Of a stretch of DNA of 62,617 nt, positions 9,975 through 19,250 are shown in pieces (position 1 is the first letter of the stretch; every line of letters begins with the position of its first letter). The notes under the pieces are model-generated. The model was not told the origin of the DNA, made no database searches, and saw only the letters and a list, made by a program, of their open reading frames with translations. The DNA comes from Flavivirga aquimarina (GTDB lineage: Bacteria > Bacteroidota > Bacteroidia > Flavobacteriales > Flavobacteriaceae), in assembly GCF_030540835.1 (NCBI RefSeq), contig NZ_JAUOEK010000152.1, positions 1 through 62,617 on the forward strand, given 5' to 3'. The position numbers and the translations under genes were made by a program.

Positions 9975-11195
9975 TTATCTTAATTCTAAATTCATGATTT
10001 TATTTAAAATTAATGCAACTGCACCTATGGATGTCGCTTGATCACCATGTGTTGCTGGTAAAATTTGCACTTTTAAGTTTGACTGGAGCAAATATTTCTT
10101 CTTCTTTTCTTCTATTAATTTAAACAATAAACCTTCATTTAAAGAAATTCCTCCTCCAATATAAACTGTTTCCGGATTTAATAAATTAGCTATAACACCA
10201 ATACCTTTACACAAATACTCAGCAATTTTATCAAAAATTTCAAGAGATGTTTTATCTCCTTTTAATGCTGCATTGGCTACAAGCTCTGCCGTAATCAAGT
10301 CTTTATTTCCTCCCGACAGTTCTTTTAACATTTCTGACCTGTTATTTTCTAATTCCTGAATTCCTAATGATGCAATTCTGTGTCCAGACGCCAAAGCTTC
10401 TAAACATCCATACATACCACATTTACATTGAACATCGCTATCGGGATCGACAGAAATATGACCAAATTCTCCAGCAAACCCATTATATCCTTTTAACAAA
10501 TTACCTTCTGCTACAATACCTGATGCAATTCCATAGCCAATATTTATAACCACAAAATTTTTCTGATTTTCACGTATTCCCATTTTCAATTCACCCAAAG
10601 CCATTAAACGTGTTGAATTGTCATAGAAAAACGGTAAATCCAATCGTTTATCTAACTCTTTTCTTAAATCTATGTTCGACCAACCAAAATCGGGTGAAGA
10701 TTCAATAATTCCTGTTTCACTATTCACAAGACCCGCAACGCCTATACCTATACCCCAAATTTTCTCATCAGGTCCTTTTCTTTTTCGAAGCTTAGCTACA
10801 ATTGCCACTATTTTTTCAACAATACTTTCAAAGCCTTTTTCCAGTTCGGTTGGTACTTGTATCTCTGAAATAAAATTGGCGTTTAAATCAACCAAACAGC
10901 CTCTTATGTAAGTAGCTCCTAAATCGATACCTATAACATGATTGCTTGTGTTTTTAAACTTAACGATTAACGGAGGCCTCCCACCGCTTGAATCACCTAA
11001 TCCTAGTCTTTCGACCAGTTTATCATTAAGAATTAAATCATTTACTATTCTTGTAATGGTTGGTGGTGTTAATCCGGATTTCTTGGCTATGGCAGATCGG
11101 CTAATTTCATTTTCATGCTTTATAAGCTTTAAAATAACTTTTTTATTTTCAAGATGTAAAAGCCCAATATCCATCTTATCATATTCTTTTCTCAT
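9975..11195 (-). CDS. ROK-family transcriptional regulator (NagC/XylR type)
   Basis: The 406-residue protein has an N-terminal winged helix-turn-helix (about 15-75; KVILKLIKHENEISRSAIAKKSGLTPPTITRIV), which separates regulators from plain ROK sugar kinases. The kinase-like core has the phosphate-binding IGIDLGATYIRG. The ROK zinc site is clear: GHISVDPD followed by CKCGMYGCLEALASG, giving the His and three Cys ligands. Such proteins are usually repressors released by a sugar or sugar phosphate. It sits inside the PUL, directly upstream of the sulfatase block and divergent from nothing, so it is probably co-transcribed. No hybrid two-component sensor or ECF/anti-sigma pair is found in the PUL part of the window, so this is the best candidate local regulator. 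The ligand is unknown. Confidence 0.9.
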   Translation of the reverse strand: MRKEYDKMDIGLLHLENKKVILKLIKHENEISRSAIAKKSGLTPPTITRIVNDLILNDKLVERLGLGDSSGGRPPLIVKFKNTSNHVIGIDLGATYIRGCLVDLNANFISEIQVPTELEKGFESIVEKIVAIVAKLRKRKGPDEKIWGIGIGVAGLVNSETGIIESSPDFGWSNIDLRKELDKRLDLPFFYDNSTRLMALGELKMGIRENQKNFVVINIGYGIASGIVAEGNLLKGYNGFAGEFGHISVDPDSDVQCKCGMYGCLEALASGHRIASLGIQELENNRSEMLKELSGGNKDLITAELVANAALKGDKTSLEIFDKIAEYLCKGIGVIANLLNPETVYIGGGISLNEGLLFKLIEEKKKKYLLQSNLKVQILPATHGDQATSIGAVALILNKIMNLELR

Positions 11196-11382
11196 AATCC
11201 ATTATTACTTTTTAAATATATTAAAATAACTTTCATAAAGCAACACAATTTTAAAAATTATAAATTGACTAATGATAGTTTTATTAATTATATTAAAAAC
11301 ACATATTTAACTATTATTTATTGAGATATTATATTTTCATTTAATACATAAACAGAAAAATTATTTTACAACTATTTTTCCG

Positions 11383-11946
11383 CTATGAAAGTAAGCTTTT
11401 TTCTGTTTTTATTATGATTTCTGATGTAAAATATCCTAAAAAACTAAATTCACGCACAGTAGTTAAGAACCTATAAAGCAAACATTTACTCTTCGAGTGC
11501 TTAGACAAACTACTATAATCTGACTCTAAAAGCTTAAACACTTCTACTTCTTTTTCTTTCGAAATATTTAAACAAATATCTAACAAAATTTCACATGTAT
11601 CAACTGAAACTTCGGAAGCTTCTTTGTTAAATTTTTGCTCAAATTTCTTTAAAAATTCATTCAAACCCAGTTTAATTTCTTTTTGCTTTTGAATTGTTAA
11701 AACATTAGCACACATTTTATCTACAAATTGGGTAAGGTTTAAATCTTTACCCCCTACTATTGATGTTCTTGGCAAAAAGACATCCACCAAACAATCAATT
11801 AAGTATATTTCTGTTTTATCAAAAAAAACGGAAACCTCAGCAACCTTATTATCAGAACAAGATTCAAGAAAGCCTATTATTGTTGATGTAGACACGGTTA
11901 ATCCGAGTGTTGCTAGTATATTTTTAATTGCTATTCTTCTGTCCAT
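11383..11946 (-). CDS. Gluconate 2-dehydrogenase subunit 3-like small subunit
   Basis: The 187-residue protein starts MDRRIAIKNILATLGL, a twin-arginine-like leader with a hydrophobic stretch and SCS at about 30. This resembles the Tat-exported small subunit of gluconate 2-dehydrogenase and of FAD glucoside 3-dehydrogenases. The body is helical, with LIDCLVDVFLPRT near residue 50, a position conserved in the family. It lies 2 bp downstream of the GMC oxidoreductase stop-to-start boundary, as the family pairs usually do; the small subunit acts as a hitchhiker and assembly partner that carries the folded FAD subunit across the membrane. No cytochrome c partner is seen in the window. Sequence conservation is weak, so the family call rests partly on the neighbour and the leader. 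Confidence 0.72.
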   Translation of the reverse strand: MDRRIAIKNILATLGLTVSTSTIIGFLESCSDNKVAEVSVFFDKTEIYLIDCLVDVFLPRTSIVGGKDLNLTQFVDKMCANVLTIQKQKEIKLGLNEFLKKFEQKFNKEASEVSVDTCEILLDICLNISKEKEVEVFKLLESDYSSLSKHSKSKCLLYRFLTTVREFSFLGYFTSEIIIKTEKSLLS

Positions 11947-11948
11947 AA

Positions 11949-13655
11949 CTATATTGTTTTAGACTTCATTTGATTAACTGCATGATCAACAGCCCTCGCT
12001 GTTAAAGCCATATATGTTAATGATGGGTTTTGATTTCCGGATGATGTCATACAGGCACCATCTGTAACATAAACATTTGGCACAGCATGAATTTGATTGT
12101 ATTTATTCAACACAGATGTTTTTGGATCGTGCCCCATACGAGCTGTACCCATTTCATGAATGGCATGCCCTGGATAAAATGACGCTACATCATCATAACC
12201 TTTTACATTCTCAAAACCTGCCAACGTTAACATCTTTATAGCTTCTTGCTTTATATCCTTTCTCATTTGTATTTCATTTTCTTTGAAATCTGCATCAAAA
12301 GTAATCGTAGGCAAGCCCCATTCATCTGTGTTTTTATAGTCAAGGGTCATTTTATTTTCGTGATATGGCAAGCACTCACCAAAACCTGTCATTCCTACCC
12401 GCCAAGACCCCTGCTTTAAAAGATCGTCTTTAATAGCTCCTCCATAACTCAGCTCTTTAATTGCTCTTCTCCAATCTGTCCTACTAGCACTTCCCTGAAA
12501 CGAATAGCCTCTTAAAAATTTAGACTTATTGTTTTCTTCCAGATTTCTAAATCTTGGAATATGGAAGCTTGCAGGCCTGTTCCCTATATAGTCTTTATCT
12601 TTAAACTTATTAGTTGTTCCTGTTGCTCCAACCCTGAAATGATGATCCATTAGGTTATGTCCTAATTCACCGCTATCATTCCCTAGTCCGTTAGGGAACC
12701 TGTCTGATTTTGACTGTAATAAAATACTGGTGGTAGCAATTGCCGAGGCACAACAAAAAATTACATTTGCTGAATATTCGACCTTTTCCTTTGTTATTGC
12801 ATCTATTATTTTAACCCCTGTTGCTTTTTTACTGTAATCATCATATACTATTTCATAGACTATTGAATTTGTCCTTAAGGTCATATTCCCTGTTCTCTCT
12901 GCTGCTGGTAAAGTAGAAGAATTACTGCTAAAATAAGCCCCTAAAGGACACCCTCTCATACATCTATTTCTGTTTATACAATTTGCTCTCCCCAAATGAT
13001 TCGCATCTCCAGTTAAATTAGCAAACCTACCAATTGTTAAATAACGGTTTTTATAATGTTTAGAAATTTCACTACGAAAATATTTTTCTACCGGGTTTAA
13101 TTCCATAGGAGGAGAAAAATAACCATCTGGCAAATGTGACAACCCTAAGTTTTCACCGCAAACTCCTATGAATTTTTCAACTTTTGTATACCAATCTGCA
13201 ATATCTGCATATCGAATTGGCCAATCAACACCAACGCCTTCTTTTTTATTAGCCTCAAAGTCTAAATCACTCATTCTCAAAGCTTGTCTTCCCCATGTTA
13301 TAGACTTACCTCCTAAATGATATCCCCTAATCCAATCAAAACGCTTGGTTTCGTTATATGGATGCTTCAAGTCGTCTACAAACCAGTGCTTTGTGATTTT
13401 TGAAGTAACAAAACCTGTTCTGTTTTGTTTTTTTTGCCGTTGTATTTCATTGTTACTGGCTTTTCCTCTATACTCAAACTCCCAAATATCCTTATTAGCG
13501 GTTGGATAGTCCTCTACATGTTTAACCATTCTACCCCGTTCTAAAACCAGTGTTTTTAATCCTTTTTCACATAATTCTTTAGCTGCCCATCCTCCGGAAA
13601 TTCCAGTTCCAATAACTATGGCATCATATTTTTTGTTTAAACTGCTAACAATCAT
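11949..13655 (-). CDS. GMC-family FAD oxidoreductase (candidate glucoside 3-dehydrogenase large subunit)
   Basis: The 568-residue flavoprotein has the Rossmann motif IGTGISGGWAAKEL near residues 16-29 and LVLERG after it. A Cys-containing patch NCINRNRCMRGCPLGA lies near 225-240. The C-terminal GMC signature region contains HEMGTARMG and the catalytic-type stretch GNQNPSLTYMALTARA. There is no signal peptide, consistent with export by hitchhiking on the adjacent small subunit, whose gene begins 2 bp away. Family members of this pair oxidise sugars, often at C3 of a glycoside, passing electrons to a cytochrome or quinone. Together with the DUF1080 lipoprotein about 9 kb downstream it could form an oxidation-then-cleavage route. 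The substrate is not known from sequence, and other polyol or gluconate oxidations remain possible. Confidence 0.85.
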   Translation of the reverse strand: MIVSSLNKKYDAIVIGTGISGGWAAKELCEKGLKTLVLERGRMVKHVEDYPTANKDIWEFEYRGKASNNEIQRQKKQNRTGFVTSKITKHWFVDDLKHPYNETKRFDWIRGYHLGGKSITWGRQALRMSDLDFEANKKEGVGVDWPIRYADIADWYTKVEKFIGVCGENLGLSHLPDGYFSPPMELNPVEKYFRSEISKHYKNRYLTIGRFANLTGDANHLGRANCINRNRCMRGCPLGAYFSSNSSTLPAAERTGNMTLRTNSIVYEIVYDDYSKKATGVKIIDAITKEKVEYSANVIFCCASAIATTSILLQSKSDRFPNGLGNDSGELGHNLMDHHFRVGATGTTNKFKDKDYIGNRPASFHIPRFRNLEENNKSKFLRGYSFQGSASRTDWRRAIKELSYGGAIKDDLLKQGSWRVGMTGFGECLPYHENKMTLDYKNTDEWGLPTITFDADFKENEIQMRKDIKQEAIKMLTLAGFENVKGYDDVASFYPGHAIHEMGTARMGHDPKTSVLNKYNQIHAVPNVYVTDGACMTSSGNQNPSLTYMALTARAVDHAVNQMKSKTI

Positions 13656-14140
13656 TTCAATATTTATAGTTAAATACTAAACAAGCAAAACTAACTTTGT
13701 AATACTTATTTAAAAACAAATCTAAAGAAATATTACTTTAATAAGGATGTTTTTTTATAATAAAAACACCTTCTCTTTAAAAAGTTATTGGGTCTAAAAA
13801 TAATTAGGTTGATTTGCTATTACTCTTCTTACTTTTTAAGTACCGAAAGGTTTGTTAGCCGAGATTAGTTGTGAATTCTGTTTTTATAAAGATTTAAGCA
13901 CATAAAACCTTTCGAATTATATAGTTCACAAGGTTTTTTAGTTCTCTTTTTTTTAAATATCTCTATAATCCAATATTCCGCAACAACTCTAAAATATCTA
14001 GATGGGTAAGAAAAAAATAATTGTACTTGCACAAATTGCGGCTCTGTCTCATTAATTCTTTCTCTTAGAATACCTTTAGTTTAGCCTAAGATAAAAATCA
14101 ATGTTAACGCAACATTTTTGTTTAATCTAAAAGTAAAAAC
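13656..14140. other. Non-coding stretch upstream of the GMC gene
   Basis: About 485 bp without a supportable gene. It should contain the promoter of the minus-strand GMC transcript, but I cannot point to a perfect TAnnTTTG box. The part just before 14141 (about 14,030-14,140) probably belongs to the left non-coding end of the decayed IS110-type element that follows. Confidence 0.4.
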
Positions 14141-14290
14141 ATGAAATTTAGAGAAGTCTTAGGGATAGATGTTAATAAAAAGACATTGGACATTTATTTG
14201 CATTGTTCGTCCAAACACAAGGTTTTCGCCAATGACTGTCAAGGTTATCTTTTATTATATGATAATCACATTTATAGACAACATGACTAA
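14141..14290 (+). pseudogene. IS110-family transposase remnant (N-terminal fragment)
   Basis: A 49-codon frame from ATG to TAA reads MKFREVLGIDVNKKTLDIYL and then diverges. The GIDVNKKTLD motif is the start of the DEDD (RuvC-like) catalytic domain of IS110 transposases, where the first Asp is catalytic. A complete protein would be 300-400 residues, so nearly all of it is missing. It is on the plus strand, opposite to all PUL genes around it, and lies in the gap between the SusD gene and the GMC gene. It marks an old insertion inside the locus. The identification rests on one short motif. Confidence 0.7.
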
Positions 14291-14297
14291 GTTTCTT

Positions 14298-14366
14298 ATA
14301 TTTGTTTATAATACAAATATAGGCATAGCCTTAAGAACATGACCACCTGCATAGCAGGTGGTTTTT
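14298..14366 (+). repeat. Pair of hairpins after the IS110 relic, second one terminator-like
   Basis: ATATTTGT (14298-14305) is repeated inverted as ACAAATAT (14313-14320). Then CCACCTGC (14343-14350) and GCAGGTGG (14354-14361) form an 8-bp GC-rich stem with a 3-nt loop and a run of five T on the plus strand. The second hairpin can act as a plus-strand terminator. It also resembles the terminal palindromes recognised by Y1 transposases. It lies downstream of the SusD stop in the minus direction but lacks a U-run on that strand. Confidence 0.55.
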
Positions 14367-14422
14367 CAAGGAAAAAATAAATTCGCAGCTTAATTATTTG
14401 GTTTTATCTTAGAATACGTTAT

Positions 14423-16060
14423 TTAATCTGTTGTAACAAAATTGTCTGGAATAGTTAATGGTAAATACCAGTTTTCCGGATTCATTAATTTTACTTGAAC
14501 AGCATTAGCTCCAGCGTCATCACCCGCATTTTCAAATTTGCTTGCTACAGCATCTGCAATAATGCTAGGATCGTTACTTCTTCTAGCAAAACGAAGTAAG
14601 TCTTCCCACCTGTTACCTTCAAATGCAAGCTCTAAAGCATTTTCATCAAGAATTAACCTATTTACTGCTTGAATAGAATCTGTTAAGGTTATATTTTCAG
14701 GAACATTTACGGCTGCCATATCAACTCTTCCTCTAATGCCTCGGTTTCCAGAAATAGGCTCATCACTAGTGTTAACTGTATAATATTGACCGATTGGGAA
14801 GTTTAAAAAGTTCTCTAGGTTGCCAAATAAAGGTGCATCTACTGGTGCATCTGTTGTATTGAAAATACCATTTACAATAGCTAGTGCCTGTCTGGGGTGT
14901 CCTGCATAATTGATCGCTTCTGCATATCTAAGATAAATTTTAGCGGCTCTATTCCACATAAAATAGTCATATTGGTATTTATAAATTTTTGCTGTCTCTT
15001 CAGTATAAGGAGTAATATCTCCTATGGTACCAGTTACAGATCCTACAGTTCTTATATCTCCTAATTGATTATAAGCTTCACCATTGTAAGACCTGTATTG
15101 TGACGCCCAATTTTGTAAAATTAGAACGGAAGGTTTTAATTGATTAGTAATAACTTCAAAACTGTTATTTTGCTGTCTGTACTGATCGCTAAAAGCGGTG
15201 TAATTAATTATTTCTTGAGGTGCGAGGTTTTCATCAAAAATACTTGGCCAAGCAGTTACCACAGTATAGTTGCCACCATTAAGGGTTGTCGTTGTACCGT
15301 AAGCTGATAAGTTATAGAAATTACCACCTCCAGAAACGTGATTATCAAGAAATTGTTTATAGCGTGTTGCAGCAGTAATAAAATCTCCTTTCCATAAATT
15401 TAAATCACCCAAAAGAATATCTTGATCTGGAATCATACTAAATATATTGTACCCTAATGAGTTTGCATATTTAGTAACATTTTCGACACCTTCTATAGAT
15501 GCTAAATTTTGAATTAATGTATCTAAAGCTGCATTAAAAGAAAGTAAAGGGTAATTTTCTTCTAAATTCTCATCGCTAGCAATAGGTTTGGTTATGTATG
15601 GTAACTCACCAAAGTTTATTAATATTTGTAATTGCGCCCATGTTCTAATTCGTAAAATTGAAGCGTAGTCTTCTAGCAAAACACCATCGTATGCCTCGGT
15701 ATCAATGCCATGTAATGCAAAATTGCAATTGTTAATTATGGCGAATAATGTTGTTGGATTTATATAGCTATTATCAGGATTAATTTCATGCCTGCTAATT
15801 TGTCTAATTTCATCGCTTGTGTTATCGGTAACATCTACTAAATCTGCTCTCATTTCTCCTAACACAATATACTGTCCTGTAATGTCTTGCATTAGTGCGA
15901 GGACACCGAATAGGGCCGACCTTGCATCAAGTTTATCATCTCCAAGGTAATCTTCTGTTAATAATACCTCTTCTGGAGAAACCTCTAAAAAGCTTTCGCA
16001 AGATGTAAGCAGGGTTGAAGCGAAAAGTAAGCTGAAAAATATACTTATATAATGTTTCAT
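14423..16060 (-). CDS. SusD/RagB-family glycan-binding outer-membrane lipoprotein
   Basis: The start is placed at the ATG at 16058-16060, giving MKHYISIFFSLLFASTLLTSC with the lipobox LTSC (Cys21). An in-frame ATG 33 bp upstream would add a charged leader that suits a lipoprotein less well. The ~545-residue protein has the SusD plan: N-terminal ESFLEVSPEEVLLTEDYLG, a helical TPR-like core (YLRYAEAINYAG), and the C-terminal ELAFEGNRWEDLLRFARR motif shared by the family. It binds glycan at the cell surface as the lid of the SusC channel encoded 37 bp upstream. It closes the SusC/SusD half of the PUL. It is less similar to the second SusD in the window, so the two pairs probably handle different oligosaccharides. 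Confidence 0.93.
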   Translation of the reverse strand: MKHYISIFFSLLFASTLLTSCESFLEVSPEEVLLTEDYLGDDKLDARSALFGVLALMQDITGQYIVLGEMRADLVDVTDNTSDEIRQISRHEINPDNSYINPTTLFAIINNCNFALHGIDTEAYDGVLLEDYASILRIRTWAQLQILINFGELPYITKPIASDENLEENYPLLSFNAALDTLIQNLASIEGVENVTKYANSLGYNIFSMIPDQDILLGDLNLWKGDFITAATRYKQFLDNHVSGGGNFYNLSAYGTTTTLNGGNYTVVTAWPSIFDENLAPQEIINYTAFSDQYRQQNNSFEVITNQLKPSVLILQNWASQYRSYNGEAYNQLGDIRTVGSVTGTIGDITPYTEETAKIYKYQYDYFMWNRAAKIYLRYAEAINYAGHPRQALAIVNGIFNTTDAPVDAPLFGNLENFLNFPIGQYYTVNTSDEPISGNRGIRGRVDMAAVNVPENITLTDSIQAVNRLILDENALELAFEGNRWEDLLRFARRSNDPSIIADAVASKFENAGDDAGANAVQVKLMNPENWYLPLTIPDNFVTTD

Positions 16061-16097
16061 TTGTTTTTTTTTAATTATTTCAATCTTTTTCAAAAAA

Positions 16098-19000
16098 TTA
16101 TAATCCGACCCTTATACCTACCAGTATAGAGCTGTATTGCGGTGTAAAACCTGCATCTATACCTTGTAAATAACTTGCTTGAGAAGCACTTACTTCTGGG
16201 TCGTAACCTAAATAATCTGTTATTGTAAACAAGTTGTTTGCTGTTACATAGAATGTCGTATTAAAGGCCTCTGAACTGTATGATAATGATAATGTTTTAA
16301 GACGAATATAAGATCCATCTTCTATCCACCTATCTGAAAATCTGGAGTTCCCAACGTCGTCACCATATACAGCACGCGGTATATTTGTGTTTTGGTTATC
16401 AATTCTCCAACGATTGGCTACTGCTAAACTTTGATTAGCAAAACCCGACATAGATTCTGTGTTTCTTCTTAACGCGTTATAGATATCATTTCCTTGGCTA
16501 AAGGTAAATATCGCTGATAGTGTAATTTTTTTATATGTAAATGTGTTTTGAAACATTCCCGTAAAGTCGGGATTAGGATCTCCTATAACAACTCTATCGT
16601 CTTCATTAATAACATTATCTGAAGCATTTGTGTTTACAAATCGTACATCTCCTGCAACAAATGGTTCTTCGAAACCTCTAAAATCTGTCCAATTTAAACC
16701 AGCAGAAGAGGCCTCGGCGGCATTGTTATAAATACCATCGGTTTTATAGCCGTAGAACAATCCTAATGGACTCCCTACCTGATTTAGTATTGTTGCATTT
16801 ACACCATCTATATTTATAACCTGAGTTTGTCCCGGCAGTGAAGTAATTTCATTTTTATATTGCGATATATTACCACCTATATCCCAACTGAAATTAGGGG
16901 TGTTAAATAAACGTGCATTAAAACTCAACTCAATACCTTGGTTACTAAGTTTACCATCGTTTGTAATATAGCTGTCATAGCCATAAACAGGGCTTATGTC
17001 TCTGGTATTAAGCAGGCCATCTGTAACGTTGTTAAAATAGTCGAAGCTAAATGATAAGCGTTCGTCAAATAAACCCACATCTAATCCTAAGTTTGCTTTA
17101 GCTGTTTCTTCCCATCTTATAGAGCTATTCGCTAAATTACCACTAACAAGGCTTGTTCCTTCTAAAAATCTTTTAGATACAAAGTAGGATTCAGCATTGT
17201 AATTGCCAATACCATCATTTCCTGTTAAACCATAGCTAGCACGCAATTTAAGTTGATCGATGCTTGTGTTATTAGCCATAAAATTTTCGGAAGAGATTAA
17301 CCAACCCGCACTAACAGCAGGAAATATACCAACAGATTTATCATTTCCAAAACGAGAAGAGGCATCGGCTGATATATTACAACTTACAAAGTATTTGTTT
17401 AAAAAAGCATAGTTTGCATTACCATAAATAGATACCTGTCTCCAATTTCCTATACTACCCGAAGTAACAAAGGTTAACCTATCACCGCTATCTAAAGATG
17501 TAAATTGATCGTCTGCAGAGTTACCACTTGTAGAAAATGAGTTTTCGTAATTATTTATATTTAAACGTAAACCCAGATTAAATGAAAAATCATGTATACC
17601 TCTTGCATTATGTAAATAGTTAAATCTACTGTCATTATATATAGCAAATAAACTTTCTGCATTTACTTTTGATGTTCTAAAAAGCGCATCACCGTAGTCA
17701 TTAAACTCTGTAGATAGCCCTAAATCTGGTAAGAAAACATTTTGCCTGTTCTTTATATAATTAACTCCAATTAAAGAATTAAAGGTTGTTTTCTTAGATA
17801 TTTTGTATCCAAAATCCAGATGACCGTATAAATTGTAATCCTTGGCTTCAAAAATAGCATTATCTGTTATTGCAACAGGGTTACTAAAGCCTCCTATATT
17901 GTCTACGTCTTCATATATATCTGTTACAATACCGTCTGCATTAGGAACATAAGGTGATAGGAACGGTGATTTATTTAATGCAGAGAAAATAGGCGATGTG
18001 CTAAATAACCCATCGTCGAATAAATCACGTTTTGTGTAACTAACACTTAAGTTAGTTTTTAACGATAATCTTTCAGTAATATTAGTTTCGGCATTAAATC
18101 GTGTTGCAAATCTATCAAACCCGCCATTAGAAACAACCCCATTGTTAGATGAATAGCCTATAGATAGTCCATATTTAGCAACTTCATCTCCCCCTGTAAC
18201 TCTAAAATAATACTCATTTACATAATCGTCACTAAATATTTGTTTTTGCCAATCTGTTGCATTGTGATATTTTTCATAATCCTCAAATGAACGGTTTTCA
18301 TTAAAGAAAGGCAAATTACTAATTTGGTTATCATCTGTATAAAGTTCAGAGTTGTTTATTTGATCGGACAGATAAGATCTAAATTGATTCTCATTCATCA
18401 TAGGAATATTGTTAGGGGCAATATTTAAACCTCCTTGAACATAAAAATCTATTTTAGTAGTGACCTCATTGGTCTTATTTGTTTCAATTAAAATAACACC
18501 ATTGGCTCCTCTTGAACCATACATAGAGGCAGCGTCTTTTATAACAGTAATATTAGCAACATCTTTTGGGTTTATATCCGATAAAGGATCATAACTGTAG
18601 CCATTTATCAGGGTGTTATTGGTAAATGTATTGGTTTCAAGCATCATTCCATCAACAATAACTAAGGGTTGTGTTGAAGCATTTAATGTATTGTACCCTC
18701 TAATAAATATATTAGCTCCAATTCCGGGAACACCAGAACGCATAATTGCTCTCATACCACTTACTTCACCATTTAATATATTGGCAACAGACTCTCGGGG
18801 AGTGGATATGGTCCCTTCTTTAGTTTCTATGGCACTAGCAATGGAGGCATTTGATTGTTTACCAAGTGGCATATCGACATCTTTATAATACGATTTAAAA
18901 CCGTTGTTATAAATTATAATGTCGACACTATTACGACCTTTTAACGCAACTTCCTTAGTTTGATAGTTAGAACTAGTAACTATAAGTGTTACTCTTGCAT

Positions 19001-19232
19001 CTGGTACTATTAGAGAAAACTTACCATTTTCGTCGGTTAATACAGATGCATATTCTTTTACTTGTACGCTTATTCCTACTAAAGGTTCTTTGTTAGTGGC
19101 ATCTAACACTGTTCCAGTTACCACAGTACTAGATTTTACCTGCGCTTGCAATGCAAATGTGATTCCTAAAAATAAAATGCAAAAGAGGATATAAGTATTT
19201 TTTATTTTCATCATGGTCAGATAATAATTCAT
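16098..19232 (-). CDS. SusC/RagA-family TonB-linked outer-membrane transporter
   Basis: The 1044-residue TonB-dependent transporter has a signal peptide ending FALQAQ. Start codons at 19212-19214 or 19209-19211 would give a shorter, more typical leader (MMKIKNTYILF). A carboxypeptidase-regulatory-like domain (about 37-110; TGTVLDATNKEPLVGISV) is followed by the plug (about 140-255) with PLVIVDGMM and the SusC signature DAASMYGSRGANGVILIETN. The rest is a 22-strand-type beta barrel ending in an aromatic-poor GIRVGL. It imports glycan oligomers using TonB energy together with the SusD lipoprotein downstream. The preceding gene, 18 bp away, is a FAS1 lipoprotein, which suggests an accessory surface-binding role for that protein. 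The gene is intact. Confidence 0.95.
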   Translation of the reverse strand: MNYYLTMMKIKNTYILFCILFLGITFALQAQVKSSTVVTGTVLDATNKEPLVGISVQVKEYASVLTDENGKFSLIVPDARVTLIVTSSNYQTKEVALKGRNSVDIIIYNNGFKSYYKDVDMPLGKQSNASIASAIETKEGTISTPRESVANILNGEVSGMRAIMRSGVPGIGANIFIRGYNTLNASTQPLVIVDGMMLETNTFTNNTLINGYSYDPLSDINPKDVANITVIKDAASMYGSRGANGVILIETNKTNEVTTKIDFYVQGGLNIAPNNIPMMNENQFRSYLSDQINNSELYTDDNQISNLPFFNENRSFEDYEKYHNATDWQKQIFSDDYVNEYYFRVTGGDEVAKYGLSIGYSSNNGVVSNGGFDRFATRFNAETNITERLSLKTNLSVSYTKRDLFDDGLFSTSPIFSALNKSPFLSPYVPNADGIVTDIYEDVDNIGGFSNPVAITDNAIFEAKDYNLYGHLDFGYKISKKTTFNSLIGVNYIKNRQNVFLPDLGLSTEFNDYGDALFRTSKVNAESLFAIYNDSRFNYLHNARGIHDFSFNLGLRLNINNYENSFSTSGNSADDQFTSLDSGDRLTFVTSGSIGNWRQVSIYGNANYAFLNKYFVSCNISADASSRFGNDKSVGIFPAVSAGWLISSENFMANNTSIDQLKLRASYGLTGNDGIGNYNAESYFVSKRFLEGTSLVSGNLANSSIRWEETAKANLGLDVGLFDERLSFSFDYFNNVTDGLLNTRDISPVYGYDSYITNDGKLSNQGIELSFNARLFNTPNFSWDIGGNISQYKNEITSLPGQTQVINIDGVNATILNQVGSPLGLFYGYKTDGIYNNAAEASSAGLNWTDFRGFEEPFVAGDVRFVNTNASDNVINEDDRVVIGDPNPDFTGMFQNTFTYKKITLSAIFTFSQGNDIYNALRRNTESMSGFANQSLAVANRWRIDNQNTNIPRAVYGDDVGNSRFSDRWIEDGSYIRLKTLSLSYSSEAFNTTFYVTANNLFTITDYLGYDPEVSASQASYLQGIDAGFTPQYSSILVGIRVGL

Positions 19233-19250
19233 ATTTAATTTTTAGTTGTC

